Shown here: positions 43,166-51,852 of the stretch, piece after piece
How positions within the stretch are numbered: the stretch's first letter is position 1
Layout: every line of letters begins with the position of its first letter
Assembly: GCA_900756155.1 (NCBI GenBank)
Contig: CAAEJV010000017.1
Location: 124,001-188,000, forward strand
Length of the DNA stretch: 64,000 nucleotides
Source of the DNA: Pasteurellaceae bacterium
GTDB taxonomy: Bacteria > Pseudomonadota > Gammaproteobacteria > Enterobacterales > Pasteurellaceae
Direction of reading: 5' to 3'
Translations under genes and position numbers: made by a program
Notes under the pieces: generated by a model
The model's database searches: none
The model's input: the letters and a program-made list of their open reading frames with translations, nothing else
What the model was told of the DNA's origin: nothing

Positions 43166-44474
43166 TACAATGAATTTAAAAGCCACTTCGCCACTCGCTG
43201 AGTGGCTTTCTTATTTGGAAAACAGTCACTTCAAAGCGATTGATTTAGGGCTAGAGCGTATTAAGTTAGTGGCAGAGGAACTGGATCTTTTGAACCCCGC
43301 ACCTTATGTGATCACGGTAGGGGGCACAAATGGTAAAGGCACGACTTGCCGTTTGCTCGAAACCATTTTGTTAAATTATGGTTTGCGTGTGGGTGTGTAT
43401 TCCTCACCTCATTTATTGCGTTATAACGAACGTGTTCGTATTCAAAATCAAGACTTGCCAGATGAAATGCATACTGTTTCTTTTGATTTCATCGAAAAGC
43501 ATAAAACGCAGTCCCTCACTTATTTTGAATTTAGCACCTTATCAGCTTTGCATTTATTTAAACAAGCGAAACTAGATGTCGTGATTTTAGAAGTAGGGCT
43601 TGGTGGGCGTTTGGATGCAACGAATATTGTTGATAATGATCTGGCGGTTATCACCAGTATTGATATTGATCATACGGATTTTCTAGGTTCAACTCGCGAA
43701 GAAATTGGCTTTGAAAAAGCGGGGATTTTCCGTTCGAATAAACCGGTTGTAATTGGCGAACCAAATGTTCCGCAACCTATGTTAGAACAAGCGGAGAAAT
43801 TACATTGCTACGTTTCACGCCGAGATGTCACTTGGTCGTTTAAAGCTAATGAGCAAACTTGGATGTGGCAGAGTAATAAAGTGCGGTTAGAAAATTTGCC
43901 GTTTTGCCAAATTCCATTAGCTAATGCCGCAACAGCTTTGGCTGCCGTTGAACAGCTGCCTTTTGATATTTCTGTTGAGACCATTAAACGTTCATTAATT
44001 GAAGTGGAATTAGTTGGTCGTTTCCAACAATTGAAAGGTTATCAGCTAGAAAAATTGGCAGATCGCTTGAATGTACCTTATTCACAGTTGCCAAAAGTGA
44101 TCATCGATGTTGGGCATAATCCTCATGCGGCAAAATATTTAGCCGAAAAATTGACCGCACTTAAAACACAAATTTCAGGTCGCATCATTGCCGTTTGCGG
44201 TATGCTGAAGGATAAAGATGCAGAGTCGGTATTTACTCAACTTACTTCTATTATTGACCAATGGTATTGTGTCACATTAGGCGGTTATCGTGGTCAATCC
44301 GGTGATGACTTAAATGCAAAATTAACAATAGTTTGCCCATCAGCAAGAAGTGTTTCTGAAGATTCTGTAGTTGAAGGTGTGCAAAGTGCGGTTAAAAATG
44401 CAAATAAAAATGACATTGTGCTGGTATTTGGATCTTTCCACACCGTAGGGGAATTTTTAGAATATTTAGCATAA
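43158..44474 (+). CDS. folC: Dihydrofolate synthase / folylpolyglutamate synthase
   Basis: About 438 residues, Mur-ligase-like. ATP loop GGTNGKGTTCRLLE (about 55-68), YSSPHLLRYNERVRI, and the Mg site in ITSIDIDHTDFLG; C-terminal HNPHAAKYL. Adds glutamates to folate. Start chosen at ATG 43158, overlapping accD by 8 bases; ATG 43170 is the alternative. An accD-folC arrangement is common in gammaproteobacteria. An uptake signal lies within the gene near 43880. Confidence 0.93.
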   Translation: MPNTMNLKATSPLAEWLSYLENSHFKAIDLGLERIKLVAEELDLLNPAPYVITVGGTNGKGTTCRLLETILLNYGLRVGVYSSPHLLRYNERVRIQNQDLPDEMHTVSFDFIEKHKTQSLTYFEFSTLSALHLFKQAKLDVVILEVGLGGRLDATNIVDNDLAVITSIDIDHTDFLGSTREEIGFEKAGIFRSNKPVVIGEPNVPQPMLEQAEKLHCYVSRRDVTWSFKANEQTWMWQSNKVRLENLPFCQIPLANAATALAAVEQLPFDISVETIKRSLIEVELVGRFQQLKGYQLEKLADRLNVPYSQLPKVIIDVGHNPHAAKYLAEKLTALKTQISGRIIAVCGMLKDKDAESVFTQLTSIIDQWYCVTLGGYRGQSGDDLNAKLTIVCPSARSVSEDSVVEGVQSAVKNANKNDIVLVFGSFHTVGEFLEYLA

Positions 44475-44492
44475 TGGATATGAAAAATAATG

Positions 44493-44521
44493 AAGGCTGG
44501 TTTTGACCAGCCTTTTGTTTT
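44493..44521. terminator. folC/yfcH convergent terminator
   Basis: AAGGCTGGT (44493-44501) and ACCAGCCTT (44506-44514), tetraloop, then TTGTTTTTT. Confidence 0.9.
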
Positions 44522-45406
44522 TTAAAGTATTTTGTGAAAGTAATCACTTAATTCTGAGTATTGGAATGTAAATCCGCAATCTAACAAATGTTTTGGATAG
44601 GCATTCTGACTGTCTAATAGAATGCAAGCGCGTTCACCGAGAAGAGAAGTGAGTAAAAATTGAGGCACTTGAGCAAAACAAGGTCGATGTAGTGCTTGAC
44701 CTAATAATTGGTTGAATGTCTTGTTTTTAACAGGATGTGGCGCAGTAAAATTAAATGCACCTTCACAATCATTATGGTCAAGTAAGAAGAGAAGGCCTTC
44801 TACCATGTCCTCTAATGCAATCCAACTCCAATATTGCTCGCCATTCCCTAATTTGCCGCCTAATCCAAAGCGATAGAGCGGTAGAATTTTAGCAAAAGCG
44901 CCGCCTTTTGGAAAAAGCACCAATCCTGTTCTCACTAAACAGACTCTTGTGTTGGTTTGTTTGGCTGCATTTTCCCAATCAATACAAAGTTGTGCGGTAA
45001 ATTGACTACCTGGAGGAGTGCCTTCAGTGATCTGGTCTTCGCCACAGTTTCCATAAATTCCGGTGGCTGAACCTGAAATCAATACAGGCGGATGTTCACT
45101 TTGGTTAATGAGTTGAACAATCTGTTGGGTTAAATCAATACGACTGTGAAGCAGTTTCTCTTTTTGTTGAACAGTCCATCTTTTATCGAAGATAGGCTCA
45201 CCGGCAAGATTTATGACAGCATCAAAGCCATTCAAATCTTTGAGTGTTGAAAGTGCGGTCAAAAATTGTGGTGTTTTTTCAGGAAAAATAATTTGGGCTT
45301 TTTCAATAGAGCGAGTTAATACGGTAACGCTATCGCCACGTGAAAGTAGCGATTCAACTAAGGGTTTACCAACAAATCCCGTTCCACCGGTCACTAAGAT
45401 ATTCAT
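44522..45406 (-). CDS. YfcH-type NAD(P)-dependent epimerase family protein (SDR39U1)
   Basis: 294 residues, extended SDR fold. Nucleotide motif VTGGTGFVGKPL (5-16), NLAGEPIFDKRW (about 66-77) and SGSATGIYG typical of the TIGR01777 group. Its substrate is unknown. It shares one base (TAATG) with argR and is downstream of it, so it is co-transcribed, as in H. influenzae. Confidence 0.88.
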   Translation of the reverse strand: MNILVTGGTGFVGKPLVESLLSRGDSVTVLTRSIEKAQIIFPEKTPQFLTALSTLKDLNGFDAVINLAGEPIFDKRWTVQQKEKLLHSRIDLTQQIVQLINQSEHPPVLISGSATGIYGNCGEDQITEGTPPGSQFTAQLCIDWENAAKQTNTRVCLVRTGLVLFPKGGAFAKILPLYRFGLGGKLGNGEQYWSWIALEDMVEGLLFLLDHNDCEGAFNFTAPHPVKNKTFNQLLGQALHRPCFAQVPQFLLTSLLGERACILLDSQNAYPKHLLDCGFTFQYSELSDYFHKIL

Positions 45407-45861
45407 TATAGATTGCTTTCAAAGAGCGTTTGAATTTGTCCTAAAAGCGATTTGATTGTTGTCTCTTTTGTTGGTGTCACAAAAATAGTGTCATCTCCTG
45501 CAATCGTGCCTAAAATGCCTTCGGGTTTACCAATGGAATCCAATAAGCGAGCAATCAACTGTGCCGCACCTGGAGAGGTTTTAATGACGATAACAAAATC
45601 ATTATGATCAATATCTAAAACCAGATTTTTCAATGGACTGCTGGTGGCGGGTACACTTAATTCGCTTGGTAAGCAATACACCATTTCCATTTTCGTATTT
45701 CTCGCACGAACTGCACCAAATTTACTTAGCATGCGTGAAACTTTAGACTGGTTAATGCTTTGAAATCCTTGGTTTTTTAAGGCGTCAACAATTTCACTCT
45801 GAGAAGCAAATCGTTCTTGATGGAGCAGTTCTTTAAATGCTTTTGTTAATTGATCTGACAT
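45406..45861 (-). CDS. argR: Arginine repressor
   Basis: 151 residues. Winged helix (1-70, SQSEIVDALKNQGFQSINQSKVSRMLSKFG) and hexamerising arginine-binding C-terminal domain (GTIAGDDTIFV, Asp-Asp arginine site). I start at 45861 (MSDQLTKAF), matching the length of relatives. Downstream yfcH overlaps it by one base. Divergent from mdh. Confidence 0.94.
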   Translation of the reverse strand: MSDQLTKAFKELLHQERFASQSEIVDALKNQGFQSINQSKVSRMLSKFGAVRARNTKMEMVYCLPSELSVPATSSPLKNLVLDIDHNDFVIVIKTSPGAAQLIARLLDSIGKPEGILGTIAGDDTIFVTPTKETTIKSLLGQIQTLFESNL

Positions 45862-45880
45862 AGTTATTCTCATATAGGGG

Positions 45881-45912
45881 AATTTGCATAAGAATTGCAT
45901 AAAAATTCATTT
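45881..45912. promoter_or_regulatory. Putative ARG boxes upstream of argR
   Basis: TTGCATAAAAATTCATTT (45895-45912) closely fits the ARG box pattern (TGCAT-AAAA-ATTCA), with a second, weaker, overlapping half-like copy TTGCATAAGAATTGCAT (45884-45900). Autoregulation of argR is known in E. coli and inferred here. Confidence 0.5.
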
Positions 45913-45945
45913 TAAGCAATTAAAATAAATTTACAGTTTGAAAAG

Positions 45946-45961
45946 TTTGAGCTAGATCGCA
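45946..45961. promoter_or_regulatory. CRP-like site upstream of mdh
   Basis: TTTGAGCTAGATCGCA matches 8 of 10 CRP consensus positions, about 87 bases before the mdh ATG. Moderate support only. Confidence 0.35.
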
Positions 45962-46047
45962 TTATTGAATTTCTCTGTTTGTAATTTAATGACTAAGACT
46001 TTAAAATTCTACCTAGTTAGGATTAATTAATACATGAGGAGTATTTT

Positions 46048-46983
46048 ATGAAAGTTGCAGTATTAGGCGCAGCAGGCGGTATTGGTCAAGCATTAGCCTT
46101 ATTACTTAAATTACAATTACCCGCTGAAAGTGAATTAGCACTTTATGATATTGCACCAGTGACACCAGGTGTGGCTAAAGATGTGAGTCATATTCCAACA
46201 GCGGTGAAAGTAGAAGGTTTTGCGGGAGAAGATCCAACACCTGCACTTAAAGGTGCTGATGTCGTTTTAATTTCTGCAGGGGTTGCACGTAAACCGGGTA
46301 TGGATCGTTCAGATCTTTTCAACATCAATGCGGGTATCGTGCGTAACTTAATTGAACGTGTTGCAAAAACTTGTCCAAAAGCTTGTGTAGGTATTATCAC
46401 CAACCCTGTGAACACGACTGTTGCGATTGCTGCAGAAGTATTGAAAAAAGCGGGTGTTTACGACAAACGTAAATTATTCGGTGTCACTACTTTAGACGTG
46501 TTACGTTCTGAAACATTCGTATCTGAATTAAAAGGCTTAAATGTTTCTCGTACAAGCGTACCGGTAATTGGCGGCCACTCAGGTGTAACTATTCTTCCAT
46601 TACTTTCACAAGTTCAATATGCTGAGTGGAAAGAAGAGGAAATTGCACCTTTAACAAAACGTATCCAAAATGCAGGTACTGAAGTGGTTGAAGCAAAAGC
46701 AGGTGGCGGTTCTGCGACACTTTCTATGGCTCAAGCTGCAGCACGTTTTGCGCGTTCATTAGTGAAAGGCTTAAGTGGCGAAACTGTGGTTGAATGTACT
46801 TATGTGGAAGGTGATGGTAAATATGCACGTTTCTTCGCTCAACCAGTACGTTTAGGTAAAGAAGGTGTAGAAGAAATTTTACCAATCGGTACCTTAAGCA
46901 AATTTGAACAAGAAGCTTTAGAAGCAATGTTACCAACATTGCGTGCAGATATTGAATTAGGCGAAAAATTTATTAACGGTTAA
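46048..46983 (+). CDS. mdh: Malate dehydrogenase (NAD+)
   Basis: 311 residues. Rossmann motif GAAGGIGQALALLLK (7-21), substrate loop with ARKPGMDRSDLF (about 79-90), and catalytic His in VIGGHSGVT (about 176). Interconverts malate and oxaloacetate, the substrate of OadGAB, so the two link in the reductive branch of the citric-acid cycle. AGGAG ribosome site. Ends in a strong terminator. Confidence 0.97.
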   Translation: MKVAVLGAAGGIGQALALLLKLQLPAESELALYDIAPVTPGVAKDVSHIPTAVKVEGFAGEDPTPALKGADVVLISAGVARKPGMDRSDLFNINAGIVRNLIERVAKTCPKACVGIITNPVNTTVAIAAEVLKKAGVYDKRKLFGVTTLDVLRSETFVSELKGLNVSRTSVPVIGGHSGVTILPLLSQVQYAEWKEEEIAPLTKRIQNAGTEVVEAKAGGGSATLSMAQAAARFARSLVKGLSGETVVECTYVEGDGKYARFFAQPVRLGKEGVEEILPIGTLSKFEQEALEAMLPTLRADIELGEKFING

Positions 46984-47002
46984 TTTAATTCTATTTCTAG
47001 AG

Positions 47003-47029
47003 AAGAGGAGCTGTATGCTCCTCTTTTTT
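47003..47029 (+). terminator. mdh intrinsic terminator
   Basis: AAGAGGAGC (47003-47011) pairs with GCTCCTCTT (47017-47025), pentaloop, then TTTT. Confidence 0.92.
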
Positions 47030-47067
47030 ATACAAAAACGATTAAACATAAAAAAGTGAAGAAAAAG

Positions 47068-47112
47068 CGTGATTTAGCTCACAAATTTGAACATTGCTAT
47101 TTGCAATATAAA
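47068..47112 (+). promoter_or_regulatory. CRP-dependent promoter of a candidate small RNA
   Basis: CGTGATTTAGCTCACA (47068-47083) matches 9 of 10 CRP consensus positions. A -10 like TATAAA (47107-47112) puts the CRP centre at about -42 to -43, close to class II geometry. No protein-coding start follows. Confidence 0.5.
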
Positions 47113-47117
47113 GGACT

Positions 47118-47213
47118 TTGCCGTATTCTTAAATCACTAAAAACAAGTGCTATTTTTAAATAGCCGACATCTATTTTGCTTTCCGAGTAGTGCCCCAGTG
47201 GGGCACTTTTTTT
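47118..47213 (+). ncRNA. Candidate CRP-activated small RNA
   Basis: Between the mdh terminator and the prs terminator, a CRP-type promoter is followed about 95 bases later by a perfect intrinsic terminator: AGTGCCCC (47189-47196), loop AGT, GGGGCACT (47200-47207), T7. The transcript contains no ATG, so it is presumably non-coding. It includes an AT-rich single-stranded region and a possible stem GCTATTTTTAAATAGC (47149-47164). Identity unknown; size and layout resemble Hfq-dependent regulatory RNAs. Confidence 0.55.
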
Positions 47214-47237
47214 GCCTTATTTTTAGTCTCAGCATAA

Positions 47238-47282
47238 AAAAGTGCGGTCAAAAAACACTGGATTTTCTGACCGCACTTTTAA
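47238..47282. terminator. Inverted uptake-signal terminator downstream of prs
   Basis: AAAAAGTGCGGTCA and TGACCGCACTTTT face each other across about 17 bases; it ends minus-strand prs. Confidence 0.85.
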
Positions 47283-47303
47283 AATGAATGCTAAGCGAAA
47301 GAA

Positions 47304-48251
47304 TTATTCAAACATTGCTGAAATAGATTCTTCATTGCTGATACGACGAATTGCTTCAGCAAGCATAGTTGAAAGAGTCAGCACGCGTACTTTACCAAGT
47401 GCTTTCATTTCAGGTGAAAGTGGAACGGTATCCGTTACCACGATTTCATCAATGGCATCACTCGCTAAATGTTGTGCAGCTGCGCCAGAGAATACGGCGT
47501 GAGTTGCGTAAGCAAATACGCGTTTTGCACCGCGTTCTTTTAATGCTTCAGCCGCTTTACATAATGTACCACCTGTATCAATCATATCATCCACAAGGAT
47601 ACAATCACGATCTGCAACATCCCCGATAATATGCATAACTTGTGATACGTTTGCGCGTGGACGACGTTTATCGATAATCGCCATCTCTGTATCATTTAAT
47701 AATTTCGCAACTGCACGAGCACGAACAACACCACCGATATCTGGAGAAACAACGATAGGATTGACAAGATCCGTTTTCTTCAAGATGTCATCAAGTAAAA
47801 CGGGTGAACCGAATACGTTATCAACAGGTACATCAAAGAAACCTTGGATTTGCTCTGCGTGTAAGTCACAAGTTAATACGCGGTCAATCCCTACAGTTGA
47901 AAGTAAATCTGCCACCACTTTTGCAGTGATTGGAACACGAGCAGAACGCACACGACGATCTTGACGAGCATAACCAAAATAAGGAACAACGGCAGTAATA
48001 CGGCCGGCAGATGCACGACGTAAAGCATCAACCATTACAATCAATTCCATCAGGTTGTCATTCGTTGGTGCACAAGTAGATTGAATAATAAACACGTCAG
48101 CACCACGCACATTTTCATTAATTTGCACTTGGATTTCACCATCGCTAAAGCGTCCAACAGTGGCATCGCCTAATGAAATGTAAAGACGTTCAGAAATCTT
48201 TTTCGCTAGCTCAGGCGTAGCATTTCCAGCAAAGAGTTTAATGTCTGGCAT
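47304..48251 (-). CDS. prs: Ribose-phosphate pyrophosphokinase (PRPP synthetase)
   Basis: 315 residues. Makes PRPP for nucleotide, His and Trp synthesis. Markers: VRGADVFIIQSTCAPTND-like flexible loop, YFGYARQDRR (about 95-104), the DLHAEQIQGFFDVP stretch, and PRPP loop DDMIDTGGT (about 220-228). Directly follows ispE (1 base apart), giving the order lolB-ispE-prs common in gammaproteobacteria. Confidence 0.97.
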   Translation of the reverse strand: MPDIKLFAGNATPELAKKISERLYISLGDATVGRFSDGEIQVQINENVRGADVFIIQSTCAPTNDNLMELIVMVDALRRASAGRITAVVPYFGYARQDRRVRSARVPITAKVVADLLSTVGIDRVLTCDLHAEQIQGFFDVPVDNVFGSPVLLDDILKKTDLVNPIVVSPDIGGVVRARAVAKLLNDTEMAIIDKRRPRANVSQVMHIIGDVADRDCILVDDMIDTGGTLCKAAEALKERGAKRVFAYATHAVFSGAAAQHLASDAIDEIVVTDTVPLSPEMKALGKVRVLTLSTMLAEAIRRISNEESISAMFE

Positions 48252-48252
48252 T

Positions 48253-49176
48253 TTATATAACCTCAGGTTGAGTGTAGATAGATTGGTTGGTCGAGAGTTG
48301 TTTCAACATCACATGTAATGGTGAAACGTTTAATCCTTTAGCAACAAAGCCGAAAAATTCCTTCGGTTTTTGTTGGAAAACAGCTTGTGCTGATTTTTCA
48401 TCATCAAATTCAGCAAAAACACAAGCCCCGGTTCCGGTTAATCTGGCTGGTGCATATTGTAGCAACCATAGTAGGGCTTTTTCAACTTCAGGATATTGAG
48501 TTCGCACGACTTTTTCGCAATCGTTTGCAAACGGTTGATTCAAAAGTTCGGCAAGGGATCTTTTTTCTGTATTGCGAGGCAAATCGGGATCACTAAAGAC
48601 CACTGCTGTAGAAATCGCAGTTTCAGGTTTTAGTACCACATAATATTTTTCTTGTGGTTCACAATATTGGATTTTTTCACCTACGCCTTCTGCAAAAGCG
48701 GCTTGGCCATGAACAAAGATGGGGACATCTGCACCAAGTTTTAGCCCAAGCTCAGCAAGTTCATCAATGGATAAATGGGTTTGCCATAAATAGTTTAAAA
48801 CAAGGAGGGTAGTTGCTGCATTGGATGAACCGCCGCCAATCCCACCGCCCATTGGCAGAATTTTATCTAAATGAATTGTCGCGCCGAGTGTACAGTCTGT
48901 TTTTTCTTGTAGGAGCGTGGCTGCACGATAGATTAAGTTTTGCTCTAGAGGTAAGCCTGGAATTTCAGGAGTGATGCGAATTTGTTCATCTTGGCGAATA
49001 TCAATGGTGAGCCAATCGCCGAAATCAAGAAATTGGAAAAGCGTTTGTAATTCGTGGTAGCCGTTTGGTAACTTGCCGTTTATGTAGAGAAATAAATTGA
49101 GTTTTGCGGGGCTTGGAAAGCGGTTAGGCTTTCCAATAGAAGTTGAAAGTGCGGTTAAAAAGTGATGTGTTTTCAT
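48253..49176 (-). CDS. ispE: 4-diphosphocytidyl-2-C-methyl-D-erythritol kinase
   Basis: 307 residues, GHMP kinase of the MEP isoprenoid pathway. ATP motif PMGGGIGGGSSNAATTL (about 104-120), N-terminal SPAKLNLFLY, C-terminal TGTGACVFAEF. I start at 49176, sharing one base with the lolB stop (TAATG); ATG 49188 is in frame but homologues begin MK-H-F. An uptake signal occurs at its 5' end (near 49149). Confidence 0.94.
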   Translation of the reverse strand: MKTHHFLTALSTSIGKPNRFPSPAKLNLFLYINGKLPNGYHELQTLFQFLDFGDWLTIDIRQDEQIRITPEIPGLPLEQNLIYRAATLLQEKTDCTLGATIHLDKILPMGGGIGGGSSNAATTLLVLNYLWQTHLSIDELAELGLKLGADVPIFVHGQAAFAEGVGEKIQYCEPQEKYYVVLKPETAISTAVVFSDPDLPRNTEKRSLAELLNQPFANDCEKVVRTQYPEVEKALLWLLQYAPARLTGTGACVFAEFDDEKSAQAVFQQKPKEFFGFVAKGLNVSPLHVMLKQLSTNQSIYTQPEVI

Positions 49177-49799
49177 TAGAACGCCCATTCATCCACACGA
49201 ATTTTTAGGGTTTGCGATGTACTTTTGTTCTTTAATAGAATATTTTCAGGCATCGAATTATCTGCATGATAACTTAAGTAATCGGCTGTCCACATCGAAC
49301 CATCAAGCGGGTAGCTAAATTCGGATAAAAGATGATTCGTTCCAACTTGGTAATCTGCATTATCAGCTGGCTGACCTTTTAGCCAATAAGATAAATGCTC
49401 TAATGGCACGTCCATTCCGATGATTTCGCGTAACAATAATTTGGCATTTTTATCAGATTGTTGGTTACCTTTATTATCTGAAATTGTCATCCCGTTTGGA
49501 TGCATTTCCATAGTTAGCGTTGTTTTACTAATCAGAGAATAAAGTTTTAGCTTATAGGCTTTCGGGTTTTGATATTGCCACTCAAAGCGGCTAGAAAAGC
49601 GCTCTTGTGGACTGATGTAACCAATTTGCCCTTTTGTGCTATAAGATTGAATTTGTTTGATTTTTTTGAGGTGCTGTTGCCACGTAATATCGTTCTTATC
49701 GATATGTTGAACATCTGTTGGGCGCTCTGCATCAAGTGTACAAGCAGACAAGATCACACTTGCAAATACAGGTGCTAGAAGAGATTTTAATAATTTCAT
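49176..49799 (-). CDS. lolB: Outer-membrane lipoprotein receptor LolB
   Basis: 207 residues. Signal peptide with lipobox LSAC (Cys20 after MKLLKSLLAPVFASVI), then an eleven-strand half-barrel domain typical of LolA/LolB (YSTKGQIGYISPQERFSSRFEWQYQ). Accepts lipoproteins from LolA, also in this window, and inserts them in the outer membrane. First of lolB-ispE-prs. Start at 49799 gives the correct signal sequence. Confidence 0.93.
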   Translation of the reverse strand: MKLLKSLLAPVFASVILSACTLDAERPTDVQHIDKNDITWQQHLKKIKQIQSYSTKGQIGYISPQERFSSRFEWQYQNPKAYKLKLYSLISKTTLTMEMHPNGMTISDNKGNQQSDKNAKLLLREIIGMDVPLEHLSYWLKGQPADNADYQVGTNHLLSEFSYPLDGSMWTADYLSYHADNSMPENILLKNKSTSQTLKIRVDEWAF

Positions 49800-49863
49800 A
49801 ACAAAATATTTACTAAAAAATTGCACATATTGTAAGGGTTAGTTGACTTTTAGTAAAGATGGA

Positions 49864-51108
49864 TTAAGCATTTAAGCGTGTTTTCTCCGCTTTCACCGCG
49901 GCAATTCTTCGACGCGTTAATTCATCTCGAATACCTTGTTTTTCAAAACCATCTGCAATGACTTGCTGTACATCAACAGCAAGGGCAGCTTGATAAAGCG
50001 CTTTGAGGTAATCAATTTGCGGATATTCTTTATTTTCAAAGCCCGTTCGCCCGCGAGTATCAGATAAACATACTAATAGAAATTCTTCGAAGCGCTGAGG
50101 TTTACGCCAAACATCAAACGTATTAAAGAGTTTTACCACTGTTTCAGGGCGAAGTTCTAAGGCTTTATGCACATGCGTGTGATATTCACAAGTTAATTCG
50201 GCTAATTCTTGAATATAATTAGGCACTCTAAGGCGTTTGCATAATGAGCGAGTTGGTTTAATACCCGCTTTTTCATGACCATGATGACTTGGCCACATTT
50301 CTTTTGGTGTAAGGGCTTTTCCAAGATCATGACAAATCGCTGCAAAACGAACCACACTTTTATTCAAATTGGTATTTTCTGTGAATTTAACCGCTTGTTG
50401 CAATACGAGCATGGTATGAATAAAGCTGTCAATTTCAGGATGATATTTGGCTGGATTCGGTACACCATCTAAGGCGGCAATTTCAGGGAAGAGCACTTTG
50501 AGCGCACCAACTTGATGCAGCGTTTCAAAATAAATTTCAGGATGCGGCTCATTTAATGCTTTTTCTGTTTCCATCCAAACACGTTCAGCAGTTAAGTGCG
50601 TAAGTTCGCCTTGTTCTGTGAGTTCAGCCATTAATTTAAGGGTTTCTTTGGCAATTGAGAAACCTAAATGATGAAAGCGAGCCGCAAAGCGTGCAACACG
50701 TAATACACGCAGTGGATCTTCAGCAAAAGCAGGTGAAATATGACGTAAAATACGTTGATGAATATCCTCTACACCATGATAAGGGTCGTGCAACTTGCCA
50801 TCTTTGTCTTGGGCAATAGCATTGATAGTAAGATCTCGGCGAATTAAATCTTGTTCAAGCGTAATCTCATCTGAAAAATCACAAATAAATCCGGTGTAAC
50901 CTTTACCTGATTTTCGTTCTGTACGAGCAAGTGCATATTCTTCATGGTTTTCAGGATTGAGAAAAACGGGGAAGTCTTTGCCAACTTGTTGGTAACCTTG
51001 AGCTAACAACATTTCTGGTGTAGCGCCCACGACAACCCAGTCACGATCTTTAATCGGCAAACCTAAAAGTTGATCACGTACTGCACCGCCGACAAGATAA
51101 ATGTCCAT
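49864..51108 (-). CDS. cca: CCA-adding tRNA nucleotidyltransferase
   Basis: 414 residues, class II polymerase. GGAVRD (7-12), catalytic Asp21 and Asp23 (KDRDWVVVG), RRDLTINAIA, and an HD domain (FAAICHDLGKA at about 255) with phosphodiesterase activity in E. coli. Adds or repairs the 3' CCA of tRNA. Downstream of ygiM and separated from it by a terminator hairpin. Confidence 0.95.
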   Translation of the reverse strand: MDIYLVGGAVRDQLLGLPIKDRDWVVVGATPEMLLAQGYQQVGKDFPVFLNPENHEEYALARTERKSGKGYTGFICDFSDEITLEQDLIRRDLTINAIAQDKDGKLHDPYHGVEDIHQRILRHISPAFAEDPLRVLRVARFAARFHHLGFSIAKETLKLMAELTEQGELTHLTAERVWMETEKALNEPHPEIYFETLHQVGALKVLFPEIAALDGVPNPAKYHPEIDSFIHTMLVLQQAVKFTENTNLNKSVVRFAAICHDLGKALTPKEMWPSHHGHEKAGIKPTRSLCKRLRVPNYIQELAELTCEYHTHVHKALELRPETVVKLFNTFDVWRKPQRFEEFLLVCLSDTRGRTGFENKEYPQIDYLKALYQAALAVDVQQVIADGFEKQGIRDELTRRRIAAVKAEKTRLNA

Positions 51109-51132
51109 TTTGCTCTCCCGTCAAAATGTAAA

Positions 51133-51156
51133 GAAAAGGTAGGCAAATGCCTACCT
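51133..51156 (-). terminator. Terminator between ygiM and cca
   Basis: AGGTAGGC (51137-51144), loop AAAT, GCCTACCT (51149-51156). On the minus strand TTTTCTTT follows. cca starts 25 bases beyond, so it may be partly read through or have its own promoter. Confidence 0.7.
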
Positions 51157-51169
51157 CAACGATGAATCA

Positions 51170-51778
51170 TTACCAGCTATCACGGCGTTTACGTCTTGGT
51201 AAAATGTGAGGTAATACAAGACCGATTAACAAACCTACGCCTAACACAGAACCACCATAAATAAACCATTGAATTGCAATTTCGCGTTTATTAGCATCAA
51301 GCATCGCTTCTAGATCACGATTTTTATTTTTCGTCATTTCTAATTCACGTTTAAGTTGTGAATTTTGCTCAAGCAATTCGCTGCTTTGTTGTTCAGCTTG
51401 TTTACTACGGCGTTGAATTTCGTTTGTACGTTGTTGCCAATCTGAATCGACGCGATTCAGTTTTAACGTTAATTCTTGTACCTGTGCTTTTAATTTTGGA
51501 TTTTCTTCACGGCTACTTGGTGTAGTACTTAGTTCAGAGGTTAAAATCCAAGCTTCGCGATTTTTATTATCACGAATCAGGGTGTATTTTCCTTGTTGTT
51601 CCAAGACGGTTACCGCTTCGCCAGATTGGATAGCACCTGCGATCTTAAATTGATCACCTGCACCACGGCGTAAATATGTATTCAGATTTTCTGTCACATA
51701 TTGCGTTTCAGCCTGTACAGTTCCAATGGTTGAGCCCAATAGAACACAAGAAAATAAAAGTTTGCTCACTTTTGACAT
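51170..51778 (-). CDS. YgiM-type SH3-domain membrane protein (TIGR04211)
   Basis: 202 residues. Signal peptide (MSKVSKLLFSCVLLGSTIGTVQA), bacterial SH3 domain (about 24-85, LNTYLRRGAGDQFKIAG), coiled coil (95-165) and a C-terminal membrane helix followed by PRRKRRDSW. Its role in the envelope is uncertain; an inositol/phosphate or cell-wall link is only suggested by context in E. coli. Start at 51778 behind AGGAAG. cca follows it, as in E. coli. Confidence 0.88.
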   Translation of the reverse strand: MSKVSKLLFSCVLLGSTIGTVQAETQYVTENLNTYLRRGAGDQFKIAGAIQSGEAVTVLEQQGKYTLIRDNKNREAWILTSELSTTPSSREENPKLKAQVQELTLKLNRVDSDWQQRTNEIQRRSKQAEQQSSELLEQNSQLKRELEMTKNKNRDLEAMLDANKREIAIQWFIYGGSVLGVGLLIGLVLPHILPRRKRRDSW

Positions 51779-51800
51779 AATACTTCCTAGATTCATGAAG

Positions 51801-51841
51801 AAAGTGCGGTTGGAAAATGAAATGAAAAATAACCGCACTTT
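51801..51841. terminator. Inverted uptake signals downstream of pit
   Basis: AAAGTGCGGTT (51801-51811) and AACCGCACTTT (51831-51841) with a 19-base loop; a weaker T-run than in the other pairs of this type. Confidence 0.65.
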
Positions 51842-51852
51842 TAATAATTATA

